A stretch of 64,000 bases of DNA from Pseudomonas sp. BN411 (GCF_029871235.1 NZ_SSOM01000073.1:186001-250000); one strand, 5' to 3'. Shown: positions 37,617-47,517, numbered from the stretch's first letter. A program made the numbers and translations. The notes: generated from the sequence alone by a model not told the origin.

Positions 37617-39451
37617 GCCTTCTCCCACAGGCAGGTGCGATTGCGTCCTTCGCGCTTGGCCCGGTAGAGCGCGGCGTCGCTGCGTGATACCAGGCTCTCG
37701 GGCTGGTCTTCGCGGGCCGGGTCGGAGATTGCGATGCCGATGCTCAGGGTCAGTCGCCCCTCCGGGCTGGCCGGGTGCTCGATGTCCAGTTCCGCCACCT
37801 GCACCATCACTCTGTCTGCCACATGCCGCGCGCCGTCTTCAGCGGTGTTGGCGAGGATGATGGCGAACTCCTCGCCGCCGTAACGGCAGGCCACGTCGCC
37901 CTCGCGTTGCAGGCTCTGCTGCAGGGCCTGGGCGACCCGGCGCAGGGCGTCGTCACCGGCCTGGTGGCCGAGCCGGTCGTTGAATGCCTTGAAGTGATCC
38001 ACATCCAGCATCAGCAGTGCCAGCGGCGCGCCGAGACGGCGCAGGCGGCGCCATTCACCATTCAGCTGGCGGTCGAAATAGCGGCGGTTGTAAAGGCCCG
38101 TCAGGCCATCCTGCTGGGACAGCCGTTGCAGACGCGCTTCAAGTTCCAGGCGTTCGCGATTGTCGCGGGAGACGCCAATCAAGTAGTCGCGGCCGTTCAG
38201 GGTCACCAACTGGGCGCTGATCTCCGCCGCCTGGAGACTGTCGTCGGCGCGGCGCATCTCGCGCTGGAAGATGCCCGAGTCGCCATCCCGGCGGGCCTGG
38301 CGCACCAACTCCAGCCAGGTGTGAAAGCCAGGTAGCAGTTGCTCCGGGTCCTCCTTCAACAAGTGACGGAAGGCATCGGCGCTGTAGCCGAGGCTGGCGT
38401 GGGTGGCCCGGTTCATATGCAGGATCTCGCGGTTGGCGAGGTCGAAGATGAACAGGCCATCCTGGCTGAAGTCGGTCAGGTCGAGGACCAGTTGCAGGCG
38501 CTCGCGGCTTTCGTTCAGGTCCTGCTCGGCATGCTCGCGCTGGCTGACTTCATCATTCAGGCGCCGATAACCATCCTGCAGGGCGCTGGCACGGCGGGCG
38601 TTCTCAAGCGCCAGGGCCAGGGCGGCGACCAGCAGCAGGCTGGTGAGCAGGCTGGCACCGAGTGCCACTTGGGGCAGGGGCGAGCTGAGCTGTTCCACCA
38701 GTTTGCGGGTGGGTGAAAGCTGCAGGGCGAAGTTGCTGTTGTTGAGCAGGTGCAGCGGGACGCGCTGGCTGAGCGAGGTCAGGCTCTCCGGCTGATCCTG
38801 CTGGTAGATGGATTGGCCCGATTCCAGTAGCTGGACGCTGAAGTCGCGGTTATCGAGGCTGGCGAGGAGCGCGTCCATCAAAGGTTCGACGCGGAAAACG
38901 CCCTGGAGGAAACCGTCGAACGTGTGGTCGCTCTGTTCATCCTTGATGTAGAGCGGGGTGTAGAGCACGAAGCCGCGGCCACCCTGGATCAGGGGAAAAC
39001 TGTTGGACAGTTGCGCCTCGCCACTGGCCTTGGCCTGCATGGCGAGGTTGAAGTTGGGATGGTTGCGGGTCAGGCGGAAGCCGATCGCCGCCTCGTTGCC
39101 CTTCTCGGGTAGGACCCAGCGCATGCGAAGGTCGGCGCCCATCCACTGGATGGACTGGTAGCCGGGGAAGTGCTCCATGGCGAAGTTGGCTTCCAGGGTC
39201 CATTCGTCACGCGGAATCCGGTCCTGATGGCTCCACAGCAGGGCCATGCGGCGCAGGCCCTCGACTTCGTCCACCAGGTTGTTTTCCAGTTCGGCGGCCA
39301 GAGCACGGGCCTGGTAGCCGACGCGGTCGCGGATGCGCTCCTGCTGGGCATTTTCCATCTGTTTCCAGAGCAGCAGGCTGGTACCGCACAGCGCCAGGAA
39401 GAGCAGGGCGAGTGTCGTTCGGACCAGCCAGGCGGGATGAGAATGCGACAT
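37607..39451 (-). CDS. Membrane diguanylate cyclase with CHASE, PAS and GGDEF domains
   Basis: 614 aa. One transmembrane helix lies at residues 9-27, a periplasmic CHASE-type sensor at about 45-265, and a second helix at about 270-293. A coiled coil, a PAS domain (about 320-440) and a C-terminal GGDEF domain (about 450-605) follow. The active site is GGEEF (about residue 527), so cyclase activity is expected. The product-inhibition site RxxD (REGD) is present five residues before it. It should make c-di-GMP in response to a periplasmic signal. No partner phosphodiesterase is next to it. Confidence 0.93.
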   Translation of the reverse strand: MSHSHPAWLVRTTLALLFLALCGTSLLLWKQMENAQQERIRDRVGYQARALAAELENNLVDEVEGLRRMALLWSHQDRIPRDEWTLEANFAMEHFPGYQSIQWMGADLRMRWVLPEKGNEAAIGFRLTRNHPNFNLAMQAKASGEAQLSNSFPLIQGGRGFVLYTPLYIKDEQSDHTFDGFLQGVFRVEPLMDALLASLDNRDFSVQLLESGQSIYQQDQPESLTSLSQRVPLHLLNNSNFALQLSPTRKLVEQLSSPLPQVALGASLLTSLLLVAALALALENARRASALQDGYRRLNDEVSQREHAEQDLNESRERLQLVLDLTDFSQDGLFIFDLANREILHMNRATHASLGYSADAFRHLLKEDPEQLLPGFHTWLELVRQARRDGDSGIFQREMRRADDSLQAAEISAQLVTLNGRDYLIGVSRDNRERLELEARLQRLSQQDGLTGLYNRRYFDRQLNGEWRRLRRLGAPLALLMLDVDHFKAFNDRLGHQAGDDALRRVAQALQQSLQREGDVACRYGGEEFAIILANTAEDGARHVADRVMVQVAELDIEHPASPEGRLTLSIGIAISDPAREDQPESLVSRSDAALYRAKREGRNRTCLWEKAQG

Positions 39452-39502
39452 GGGGGCGCCCCGGGGAATTCCCCTCCGTCATAGCACAGGGCCATGTTCG
39501 AC

Positions 39503-39952
<450 letters not shown>

Positions 39953-40157
39953 GAACTTTGCTCCTGTACGTTCGTCCTTAATTGGGGCTTCCCAGCTTGG
40001 AGTCTGGCCGACAGCCGGTTGGCGTCATAAATTGCGTGTTCGCTCACGTTGCCGGAAAATGCCGCGCTTTAAGCTGCTGCCGCCGTACGGTCAAAACCAA
40101 AACAACAATTCGCCATCGGTTATCGCGCGAAGTTTGCCTGCAAGGGGGAGGCAATCG

Positions 40158-40292
40158 ATGAAACGCAAAAAGCCAGACATCCTCTGGGTATTGGTCATCA
40201 TTTTTGGCCTGGGTGTGGTTACCACCGGTTACACGCAGAGTCTGTGGGAACGCCAGAGCAGCGCGCCCATCAATCTGACCCAACAGCCCTGA
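40158..40292 (+). CDS. Small membrane protein of 44 residues, function unknown
   Basis: 44 aa. A basic start MKRKKPD is followed by one hydrophobic helix (ILWVLVIIFGLGVVTTGY) and a short polar tail ending in NLTQQP. A strong GGGGGAG ribosome site lies seven bases before the ATG. The same frame is open further upstream, but nothing there looks coding. I remember similar short proteins between the EVE and cyclo-ligase genes in other pseudomonads, but have no function to offer. Confidence 0.75.
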   Translation: MKRKKPDILWVLVIIFGLGVVTTGYTQSLWERQSSAPINLTQQP

Positions 40293-40341
40293 TCCTACCC
40301 CGACCGGCACCGCAAGGATCGCGGTGCCGCCGTCAGCCTAC

Positions 40342-40938
40342 TCAGTACCAGCCTCTGTCCGTCACGGTCGCCTGCAGGGCCACGTCCCAGCTGGCGAGCT
40401 CCAGCCTGTCCACTTTCTGGCATTCATGCGCCAGGCCCAGCAGGGTTGGTTTGCGCCATTGGCGCCGGCGCGCCAGGTAGGCCAGGCTGCGGTCGTAGAA
40501 ACCGCCGCCCATTCCCAGACGTCCGCCGAATTCATCGAAGCCCACCAGGGGCATCATGACCAGATCCAGTGCCCAGACCTTGCGTTGCTGCGCCTGATTG
40601 GCGCGCGGTTCGAGGATACGGAAGCGATTCTTCTGCAGCCGTTCGCCCGGCAGCAGGCGCTGGAACACCATTTTTTCCCGTGGCCAGGCGTTGAGCACCG
40701 GCAGGTAGGCATTCTTGCCCCGGCGCTGGGCTTCGCGCAGCAGCGGGCGGGGGTCGATCTCGCCATTGGTGGGCAAATAGAGGGCGACATGCCGGGCGCG
40801 ACGGAACAGCGGATCCTGCGCGAGCTGGCGGTACAGGGCCTTGGCGGCTTGCTTCTGCTGGAGGGGGGAGAGTGCGCGACGTGCCTGGCGGAGCAGGCGG
40901 CGCAGGCTCTGGCGGGAGTGGGATCCGGCGCAGATCAT
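40342..40938 (-). CDS. 5-formyltetrahydrofolate cyclo-ligase
   Basis: 198 aa. Signature motifs: RRLLRQARRALS near the start, VALYLPTNGEIDP, the basic segment with PREKM, and the C-terminal GFDEFGGRLGMGGGFYDRSLA that forms the ATP/folate site. It converts 5-formyl-THF to 5,10-methenyl-THF using ATP. The start is about 10 bases beyond the 3' end of 6S RNA, the same ssrS-ygfA arrangement as in E. coli, so it is probably expressed by read-through from the 6S promoter. Confidence 0.94.
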   Translation of the reverse strand: MICAGSHSRQSLRRLLRQARRALSPLQQKQAAKALYRQLAQDPLFRRARHVALYLPTNGEIDPRPLLREAQRRGKNAYLPVLNAWPREKMVFQRLLPGERLQKNRFRILEPRANQAQQRKVWALDLVMMPLVGFDEFGGRLGMGGGFYDRSLAYLARRRQWRKPTLLGLAHECQKVDRLELASWDVALQATVTDRGWY

Positions 40939-40947
40939 GAAGAAAAT

Positions 40948-41128
40948 AGACTCCCCGGTCGTGCCGCTGTCGGGTTAGCCCTTGAACCCGAAAGTTCAAG
41001 GTGGAGGCTGCAGGAGGCGTTAAGGCTTTCCGTCAGGCGGACATGCACACCGGCCTCAACTTGCAACCCCCGTGGTTGCATTTATCGGCTCAGGGACATC
41101 ACCGACTGGCCAACACACCAGGGAGCTG
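40948..41128 (-). ncRNA. ssrS: 6S RNA
   Basis: On the minus strand the hallmark 6S segments appear in order: CCCTGAGCCGATA, the central region up to GCATGTCCG, AAGCCTTAA, CACCTTGAAC, and GGGTTCAAGGGCTA. The ends pair: CTCCCTGGT at the 5' side with ACCGGGGAG at the 3' side. A -10 box TATACT lies just upstream (41140-41135), placing the start near 41128. 6S RNA mimics an open promoter and sequesters RpoD-holoenzyme in stationary phase. It sits between zapA and the cyclo-ligase gene, the usual place. End points are estimates to within a few bases. Confidence 0.95.
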
Positions 41129-41230
41129 GCGGCGAGTATACCCCAAGAACCATTCAGGAAACTGCTGTGCGTCGGTCCGGCTGCGTCAAAAAACGTCAAG
41201 GAGCGTCACTTTGCCGCGGCCGGGCGATGC

Positions 41231-41545
41231 TCAGGCCTGCTGTGCGTCCGGATCGGCGGCCAGGGCGTGGTCGACGCGCTCCAGCAGGTCACGTACCCGC
41301 TCACGGGTGGACGTGGCTTCCTGGTCCAGGCGCTGCTGCTTGTGCAACAGGTCGTGGGTAATGTTCAGCGCAGCCATCACGGCGATGCGGTCGGCGCCGA
41401 TGACTTTCCCGCTGGAACGAATCTCGCGCATCTTTCCGTCCAGGTAACGGGCGGCGCTTTCCAGGTTGGCGCGCTCGTCCGCAGGACAGGCGATGCAGTA
41501 TTCCTTATCGAGGATTTGGACGGTGACGGTGTTGGACTGGGTCAT
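41231..41545 (-). CDS. zapA: Cell division protein ZapA
   Basis: 104 aa. The N-terminal FtsZ-binding part contains TVQILDKEYCIACPADE and ARYLDGKMREIRSSGKV, then VMAALNITHDLL, and a C-terminal coiled coil. ZapA crosslinks FtsZ filaments at the division ring. Its start overlaps the stop of the small coiled-coil gene upstream by four bases (ATGA). 6S RNA lies about 100 bases downstream. Confidence 0.95.
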   Translation of the reverse strand: MTQSNTVTVQILDKEYCIACPADERANLESAARYLDGKMREIRSSGKVIGADRIAVMAALNITHDLLHKQQRLDQEATSTRERVRDLLERVDHALAADPDAQQA

Positions 41546-41751
41546 GAATCCTGCTCCAGGGCTTTCAGGCGCGAAATCATCGCTTCGACCTTGAGCCGGG
41601 CCATTTCGTTCTTTTCGATCAGATGAGCGCGTTCTTCACGCCAGGCCTTCTCGCTGGCAAGCAGGAGCCGGTTCTGGGCCTTGAGCTGCTCGACACGCTG
41701 GATCAGCAATTCCAGCTTGGCCGTCAGTGCATGCAGTTCGGCGTCTTCCAT
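41542..41751 (-). CDS. TIGR02449 family small coiled-coil protein (ZapB-like)
   Basis: 69 aa, almost entirely one coiled coil with heptad-spaced Leu (LHALTAKLELLIQRVEQLK and onward). It matches the TIGR02449 family, a short protein found directly upstream of zapA in many gammaproteobacteria. Size and fold recall ZapB, so a role at the Z-ring with ZapA is likely but inferred. It overlaps zapA by four bases, indicating translational coupling. Confidence 0.9.
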   Translation of the reverse strand: MEDAELHALTAKLELLIQRVEQLKAQNRLLLASEKAWREERAHLIEKNEMARLKVEAMISRLKALEQDS

Positions 41752-41956
41752 GGGCTGTCTACTTGGTGAGGAGTGACCGGGACTATATAGGATCGACGCG
41801 AGGAAGGGTCAAACCCATAACTGCCGGTGCGAATTGTCGCAGGTACGCAGATAGGGCGTCGTGACCGGGCGGCCAATGCTGCCTTCAGGGCGCCAGGCTG
41901 CTAGGATACGAGGCCGTCATTCTAGTGATTGCGCCCTCTGGCGCCTAGCCACCCTT

Positions 41957-42511
41957 ATGTCCAGTTCGAATTCTCCCTACAACGCTTTCGCCGCGCTTCT
42001 GACCACCTCCGGCCAGCCGGTTTCCCCAGCCGAACTGCATGGCATGCTGCTCGGCCGCAGCTGCGCCGGTGCCGGTTTCGAGCCCGAGCCCTGGCTGGTC
42101 GACGCCGAGGAACTGCTCGGCAGCGCTCCCCAGGACAGCCTGCGCCAGGCCCTGATCGGCCTGCAGGAAATGGTCAAGAGCGAGCTGACCGGCACCGAAA
42201 TGGCCGTGGTCCTGCTGCTGCCCAGCGACGACGCGCCGCTGGCCGAGCGTGCCGCCGCCCTTGGCCAGTGGTGCCAGGGCTTCCTCGGCGGCTTCGGCCT
42301 GACCGCCCGCGAGGGCGCGCTATCCGGTGAGGCCGTGGAAGTGCTCCAGGATCTCGCCTCGATCGCCCAGGTGCAGAGCGCCCTGGAAGACTCCGACGAT
42401 GGCGAGAGCGACTATATGGAAGTGATGGAGTACCTGCGCGTGGCGCCCCTGCTGCTCTTCGCCGAGTGTGCCAAGCCCGCCGCGCCAGCTGCCAAACCCT
42501 CGTTGCATTGA
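41957..42511 (+). CDS. UPF0149 family protein YgfB
   Basis: 184 aa from the ATG at 41957 ([11 protein letters not shown]), chosen over an upstream in-frame start that lacks family sequence. It contains the UPF0149 features [38 protein letters not shown] and [16 protein letters not shown]. YgfB in P. aeruginosa has been linked to repression of AmpDh3/ampicillin resistance and pyocin control. It begins the ygfB-pepP-ubiH-ubiI cluster, as in E. coli, and is divergent from the zapA pair. Confidence 0.92.
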   Translation: MSSSNSPYNAFAALLTTSGQPVSPAELHGMLLGRSCAGAGFEPEPWLVDAEELLGSAPQDSLRQALIGLQEMVKSELTGTEMAVVLLLPSDDAPLAERAAALGQWCQGFLGGFGLTAREGALSGEAVEVLQDLASIAQVQSALEDSDDGESDYMEVMEYLRVAPLLLFAECAKPAAPAAKPSLH

Positions 42512-42550
42512 CCCTTGTGGCGGGCACCCGCCCGCCCTGAAGGAGCGCGC

Positions 42551-43885
42551 ATGACCCGTATCCCCAAGGCCGAATACGCCCGTCGCCGCAAGGCGCTGAT
42601 GGCGCAGATGGAAGCCAACAGCATCGCCATCCTGCCCGCCGCGCCCGTGCATATTCGCAATCGCGACGTCGAGCACGTCTACCGCCAGGACAGCGACTTC
42701 CAGTACCTCAGCGGCTTCCCCGAGCCGGAAGCGGTGCTGGTGCTGATTCCCGGCCGCGAGCATGGCGAGTACGTGCTGTTCTGCCGCGAGCGCGATCCGG
42801 AGCGTGAACTCTGGGACGGCCTGCGCGCCGGCCAGGACGGCGCCATCCGTGACTTTGGTGCCGACGACGCGTTCCCCATTGGCGATATCGACGACATTCT
42901 GCCGGGCCTGATCGAAGGGCGCAGCCGCGTCTACTACTCCATCGGCACCAACACCGAGTTCGATCAGCACCTGATGGAGTGGGTCAATACCATCCGCTCC
43001 AAGGCCCGCCAGGGTGCCCAGCCGCCGAAGGAATTCGTCGCGCTCGATCACCTGCTGCACGACATGCGCCTGTACAAGTCGGCGGCGGAAGTGAAGGTCA
43101 TGCGTGAGGCCGCCGAGGTGTCCGCCCGTGCCCACGTGCGCGCCATGCAGGCCTCCCGTGCAGGTCTGTACGAGTACCACCTGGAAGCCGAGCTGGAATA
43201 TGAATTCCGCAAGGGCGGCGCGAAGATGCCGGCCTACGGCTCCATCGTCGCCGCCGGCAAGAACGCCTGCATCCTGCACTACCGCGAGAACGATGCGCCC
43301 CTGAAGGACGGCGACTTGGTGCTGATCGACGCCGCCTGCGAGCTCGACTGCTACGCCAGCGACATCACCCGCACCTTCCCGGTCAGCGGCCGCTTCAGCC
43401 CCGAGCAGAAGGCCATCTACGAGCTGGTGCTGAAATCCCAGGAAGCCGCCTTCCTTGAAATCGCCCCCGGCAAGCACTGGAACGAAGCCCATGAAGCCAC
43501 CGTGCGGGTCATCACCGCCGGACTGGTGGAGCTGGGCCTGCTCAAGGGCGATGTCGATGAACTGATCGCCTCCGAAGCCTACAAGGCCTTCTATATGCAC
43601 CGAGCCGGCCACTGGCTGGGCATGGATGTGCACGATGTCGGCGAATACAAGGTCGGCGGCGAGTGGCGCGTGCTGGAGCCCGGCATGTCGATGACCGTCG
43701 AGCCCGGCATCTATATCGGCGCCGACAACCAGGACGTGGCGAAGAAGTGGCGCGGCATTGGCGTGCGCATCGAGGACGACGTGGTGGTGACCAAGACCGG
43801 CTGCGAAATCCTCACCGGCGGCGTGCCCAAGACCGTGGACGAAATCGAGGCGCTGATGGCCGCTGCGCGCAGCCAGGCCGCCTGA
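42551..43885 (+). CDS. pepP: Xaa-Pro aminopeptidase P
   Basis: 444 aa from the ATG at 42551, with AAGGAG at 42540-42545; an upstream in-frame GTG is rejected. The N-terminal domain (EYARRRKALMAQM) precedes a pita-bread metallopeptidase fold. Metal ligands are visible: Asp in LIDAACELDCYASDITRTF, His in HRAGHWLGMDVHDVG, Glu in TVEPGIYI and Glu in IGVRIEDDV. It removes N-terminal residues before proline using two manganese ions. ubiH starts one base after the stop. Confidence 0.95.
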   Translation: MTRIPKAEYARRRKALMAQMEANSIAILPAAPVHIRNRDVEHVYRQDSDFQYLSGFPEPEAVLVLIPGREHGEYVLFCRERDPERELWDGLRAGQDGAIRDFGADDAFPIGDIDDILPGLIEGRSRVYYSIGTNTEFDQHLMEWVNTIRSKARQGAQPPKEFVALDHLLHDMRLYKSAAEVKVMREAAEVSARAHVRAMQASRAGLYEYHLEAELEYEFRKGGAKMPAYGSIVAAGKNACILHYRENDAPLKDGDLVLIDAACELDCYASDITRTFPVSGRFSPEQKAIYELVLKSQEAAFLEIAPGKHWNEAHEATVRVITAGLVELGLLKGDVDELIASEAYKAFYMHRAGHWLGMDVHDVGEYKVGGEWRVLEPGMSMTVEPGIYIGADNQDVAKKWRGIGVRIEDDVVVTKTGCEILTGGVPKTVDEIEALMAAARSQAA

Positions 43886-43886
43886 C

Positions 43887-45071
43887 ATGCACCACAGCCA
43901 AGTCGCAATCATCGGCGGCGGACTGGTCGGTGCCAGCCTCGCCCTGGCGCTGCAGGAAGGCGCCCGGGCGCGGGGCTGGAAGATCGTCCTGATCGAACCA
44001 TTCGCCCCCGGCAACAGCTTCCAGCCCAGTTACGATGCCCGTTCCTCCGCGCTGTCCTTTGGCAGCCGGCAGATCTACGAGCGCCATGGTCTCTGGCAGA
44101 CCATCGCCCAGCGCGCTGAACCCATCCTGCAGATCCACGTCTCCGACCGCGGACGCTTCGGCGCCGCCCGCCTGGCCGCACTTGAAGAAGGCGTTCCGGC
44201 ACTCGGCTACGTGGTCGAGAACGCGTGGCTTGGCCAATGCCTCTGGCAGGCCCTGGACGAGGACGTGGTGACCTGGCACTGCCCGGCCGAAGTGGTCGGC
44301 ATGCAGGCCCTGGAGGGCGGATACCGCCTGACCCTGAACGACGAAACCCAGCTCGACTGCGACCTCGCCGTGCTCGCCGATGGCGGCCGTTCCGGCCTGC
44401 GCGAACAACTGGGCATCGGCGTGCGCCGCTCCCCTTACCAGCAGACCGCGCTGATCGCCAACGTCAGCCCGCTGGAAGCCCACCGTGGCCAGGCCTTCGA
44501 ACGCTTCACCGATGACGGTCCGATGGCCCTGCTGCCGCTTCCGGAAAATCGCTGTGCGCTGATCTGGAGCCGCCCCGGTGACGACGCCGAGCGCCTGGCT
44601 CGACTGGACGAACGGCGCTTCCTCGATGAACTGCAGGCAACCTTCGGCTATCGCCTGGGAGCGTTCCAGCAGGTCGGCGCGCGCCACCTCTATCCGCTGG
44701 AACTGGTGGAAGCCGAAGAGCAGGTGCGCTCCAACCTCGTGGTGCTGGGCAACGCCGCCCACAGCCTGCACCCCATCGCCGGCCAGGGCTACAACCTGTC
44801 GCTGCGCGACGCCCAGGCCCTGGCCGAGGCGCTGCTGGCCAGCGACCAGACGCCGGGCGACTTCGCCACCCTGCAGGGCTACCTGCAGCGCCAGCGCCTG
44901 GACCAGAACCTCACGGTGGGCTTCTCCGATCAGGTGACCCGCCTCTTCTCCAACGCCGAGCCGCTGCTGGCCGCCGGACGCAACCTGGGCCTGCTCGGCC
45001 TCGACCTGCTGCCGCCGGCCAAACGCTGGTTCGCCCGCCAGGCCATGGGCCTGGGCACTCGCCCGGATTGA
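43887..45071 (+). CDS. ubiH: 2-octaprenyl-6-methoxyphenol hydroxylase UbiH
   Basis: 394 aa flavoprotein monooxygenase. The FAD-binding Rossmann motif is VAIIGGGLVGASLALAL at the N-terminus, the middle motif is DLAVLADGGRSGLRE, and the second FAD motif is LVVLGNAAHSLHPIAGQGYNL (near residue 290). UbiH hydroxylates the benzoquinone ring during aerobic ubiquinone synthesis. It follows pepP by one base and precedes the related ubiI gene by 45 bases, the arrangement formerly called visB-visC. Confidence 0.94.
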   Translation: MHHSQVAIIGGGLVGASLALALQEGARARGWKIVLIEPFAPGNSFQPSYDARSSALSFGSRQIYERHGLWQTIAQRAEPILQIHVSDRGRFGAARLAALEEGVPALGYVVENAWLGQCLWQALDEDVVTWHCPAEVVGMQALEGGYRLTLNDETQLDCDLAVLADGGRSGLREQLGIGVRRSPYQQTALIANVSPLEAHRGQAFERFTDDGPMALLPLPENRCALIWSRPGDDAERLARLDERRFLDELQATFGYRLGAFQQVGARHLYPLELVEAEEQVRSNLVVLGNAAHSLHPIAGQGYNLSLRDAQALAEALLASDQTPGDFATLQGYLQRQRLDQNLTVGFSDQVTRLFSNAEPLLAAGRNLGLLGLDLLPPAKRWFARQAMGLGTRPD

Positions 45072-45116
45072 CCGGGTGTGCCTCGAACGGACACACAGGG
45101 AGCCTCAAGGCCTGAT

Positions 45117-46337
45117 ATGGAATTGCGCGCGGATCTGATCATCGTGGGCGCCGGCATGGTCGGCAGTGCACTGGCCCTGGCGCTGAAGGACAGTGGCCTG
45201 GACATCCTGCTGATCGACGGCAGTCCGCTCAGCGTCAAGCCATTCGACCCGGCCGCGGCCTTCGAACCGCGCGTCAGCGCCCTGTCCGCCGCCAGTCAGC
45301 GCATCCTCCTGCGCCTGGGCGCCTGGCCGGGCGTGCTCGCGCGGCGCAGCAGCCCGTATTCCGAAATGCGTGTCTGGGACGGCTCCGGTACCGGGCAGAT
45401 TCACTTCTCCGCCTCCAGCGTGCATGCCGAGGTGCTGGGCCACATCGTCGAGAACCGAGTGGTCCAGGACGCGCTGATGGAACCCCTGCACGACAGCGGT
45501 ATCGGCCTGATGCCCGGTGCGCGCCTGGAACGCCTGCGCCGCTCCGGTGACGACTGGCTGCTGACCCTGGTGGACGGCCGCGAACTGCGCGCGCCCCTGG
45601 TAGTCGCCGCCGACGGTGCCAACTCTGCGGTGCGCCGCCTGGCCGGTTGCGCCACCCGCGAGTGGGATTACCTGCACCACGCCATCGTTACCAGCGTGCG
45701 CTGTGCCGAACCGCACCAGCGCACCGCCTGGCAGCGTTTCACCGATGACGGTCCGCTGGCCTTCCTGCCCCTGGAACGGGATGACGAGCACTGGTGCTCC
45801 ATCGTCTGGTCGGTCACCCCGACCGAGGCCGAGCGCCTGATGGCCCTGGACGATGCCGCCTTCTGCAACGAACTCGGCCGGGCATTCGAATGGCGCCTGG
45901 GCGAAGTACTCGGCGCCGACCCGCGCCTGTGCATCCCGCTGCGCCAGCGCCATGCCAAGCGCTATGTGGAAGAGGGCCTGGCCCTGATCGGCGATGCCGC
46001 TCACACCATCCATCCGCTGGCAGGGCAGGGGGTCAACCTCGGCTTCCTCGATGCAGCGGTGCTGGCCGAAGTCCTGCTGCATGCCAATGGCCGTGGTGAG
46101 CGCCTGGCTGACGAGCGTGTGCTGGGCCGCTTCGAGCGTCGGCGCATGCCCCACAACCTGGCGATGATGGCGGCAATGGAAGGTTTCGAGCGGTTGTTCC
46201 AGGCCAATCCGCTGCCCCTGCGCTGGCTGCGCAACAGCGGCCTGAAATGGGTCGACGGCATGCCTGAGGCCAAGGCGCTTTTTGTGCGTCAGGCGCTGGG
46301 GCTTTCCGGGGACCTGCCGGATCTGGCACGCGCCTGA
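45117..46337 (+). CDS. ubiI: 2-octaprenylphenol hydroxylase UbiI (VisC)
   Basis: 406 aa, homologous to UbiH. FAD motifs: [34 protein letters not shown] and [22 protein letters not shown]. It hydroxylates C5 of the polyprenylphenol ring. The start at 45117 is preferred because the Rossmann strand begins eight residues later; an in-frame upstream alternative lacks support. Being last in the ygfB-pepP-ubiH cluster supports UbiI over other paralogues such as UbiF, though these are hard to separate by eye. Confidence 0.88.
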   Translation: MELRADLIIVGAGMVGSALALALKDSGLDILLIDGSPLSVKPFDPAAAFEPRVSALSAASQRILLRLGAWPGVLARRSSPYSEMRVWDGSGTGQIHFSASSVHAEVLGHIVENRVVQDALMEPLHDSGIGLMPGARLERLRRSGDDWLLTLVDGRELRAPLVVAADGANSAVRRLAGCATREWDYLHHAIVTSVRCAEPHQRTAWQRFTDDGPLAFLPLERDDEHWCSIVWSVTPTEAERLMALDDAAFCNELGRAFEWRLGEVLGADPRLCIPLRQRHAKRYVEEGLALIGDAAHTIHPLAGQGVNLGFLDAAVLAEVLLHANGRGERLADERVLGRFERRRMPHNLAMMAAMEGFERLFQANPLPLRWLRNSGLKWVDGMPEAKALFVRQALGLSGDLPDLARA

Positions 46338-46418
46338 GCAAGCTCAATCCCGCTCCATGGCGGAGCGGGATACATGTCGAAACATTCCCCGGGAAAAATC
46401 TAGCTACAGCTCTCAACT

Positions 46419-46437
46419 GAGGTTGACTATCATTCAG
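46419..46437. promoter_or_regulatory. Candidate Fur box before fbpA
   Basis: GAGGTTGACTATCATTCAG matches 11 of 19 positions of the classical Fur box, with the right half TATCATT intact. It sits 31 bases before the fbpA start, a sensible place for iron control. Confidence 0.45.
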
Positions 46438-46467
46438 CCTTTGTTGTCATCACAAGAGGCTTCTGCA

Positions 46468-47469
46468 ATGCGGGTACGTAAGTCCCTTTTCGCGCTCCTG
46501 GCGCTGTCCGCCGCCGCTGTTTCGGCCCAGGCCGCCGATGAAGTGGTGGTCTACTCCTCGCGAATCGACGAGCTGATCAAGCCGGTGTTCGATGCTTACA
46601 CCGCCAAGACCGGCGTGCAGATCAAGTTCATCACCGACAAGGAAGCTCCGCTGATGCAGCGGATCAAGGCCGAAGGGGAGAACGGCGTAGCCGACCTGCT
46701 ACTCACCGTCGACGCCGGCAACCTGTGGCAAGCCGAACAGATGGGCATCCTGCAACCCTTCACCTCGCCGGTGATCGACAGCAATATCCCGCCCCAGTAC
46801 CGCTCCGGCACCCACGCCTGGACTGGCCTCTCGCTGCGCGCGCGGACCATCGTCTACTCCACCGAGCGGGTGAAGCCGGAAGAGCTGTCCACTTACGAGG
46901 CGCTGGCCGACAAGAACTGGGAAGGCCGCCTCTGCCTGCGTACCGCGAAGAAGGTCTACAACCAGTCGCTGACCGCCACCCTGATCGAAACCCATGGTGC
47001 GGCCAAGACCGAGGAAATCCTCCAGGGCTGGGTGAACAACCTGGCCACCGACGTGTTCGCCGACGATAACGCCGTGATCCAGGCGGTGGATGCCGGCCAG
47101 TGCGACGTCGGCATCGTCAACACCTACTACTACGGCCGCCTGCACAAGGAAAACCCGGAGCTACGGGTGAAGATCTTCTGGCCGAACCAGGCTGACCGCG
47201 GTGTGCACGTCAACCTGTCGGGCGTCGGCCTGACCAAGCACGCGCCGCACCCCGAGGCCGCCAAGGCCCTGGTGGAGTGGATGACCACCGACGAGGCGCA
47301 GAGCCTGTTCGCCGGCATCAACCAGGAGTTCCCGGCCAACCCGAAGGTCAAGCCGTCGGATGAAGTCGCCGCCTGGGGCAGTTTCAAGGCCGACACCATC
47401 CCGGTGGAAGTGGCCGGCAAGCGCCAGGCCGAGGCCATCAAGATGATGGACCGCGTCGGCTGGAACTGA
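46468..47469 (+). CDS. fbpA: Ferric iron-binding periplasmic protein (FbpA/HitA)
   Basis: 333 aa. Signal peptide of about 22 residues ending AVSAQA, then [21 protein letters not shown], the standard FbpA-class opening. The paired tyrosines of the iron site are visible in [11 protein letters not shown]. It carries Fe(III) across the periplasm to the FbpB permease encoded next. A candidate Fur box lies upstream. The intergenic region before fbpB contains a strong hairpin. Confidence 0.94.
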   Translation: MRVRKSLFALLALSAAAVSAQAADEVVVYSSRIDELIKPVFDAYTAKTGVQIKFITDKEAPLMQRIKAEGENGVADLLLTVDAGNLWQAEQMGILQPFTSPVIDSNIPPQYRSGTHAWTGLSLRARTIVYSTERVKPEELSTYEALADKNWEGRLCLRTAKKVYNQSLTATLIETHGAAKTEEILQGWVNNLATDVFADDNAVIQAVDAGQCDVGIVNTYYYGRLHKENPELRVKIFWPNQADRGVHVNLSGVGLTKHAPHPEAAKALVEWMTTDEAQSLFAGINQEFPANPKVKPSDEVAAWGSFKADTIPVEVAGKRQAEAIKMMDRVGWN

Positions 47470-47485
47470 TCCGCCGCACTGCCGC

Positions 47486-47491
47486 TATACT
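47486..47491 (+). promoter_or_regulatory. Possible -10 box between fbpA and fbpB
   Basis: TATACT lies 16 bases after the fbpA stop, directly before a stable hairpin. It could give fbpB a separate promoter; no clear -35 is seen. Confidence 0.3.
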
Positions 47492-47492
47492 C

Positions 47493-47517
47493 GACGCCCC
47501 GGCCAGTCCGGGGCGTC
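47493..47517 (+). terminator. Intercistronic hairpin fbpA-fbpB
   Basis: Perfect ten-pair stem GACGCCCCGG/CCGGGGCGTC, five-base loop, followed by CTGTTTC. It may act as a partial terminator or an mRNA stabiliser, making more binding protein than permease. Confidence 0.65.
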
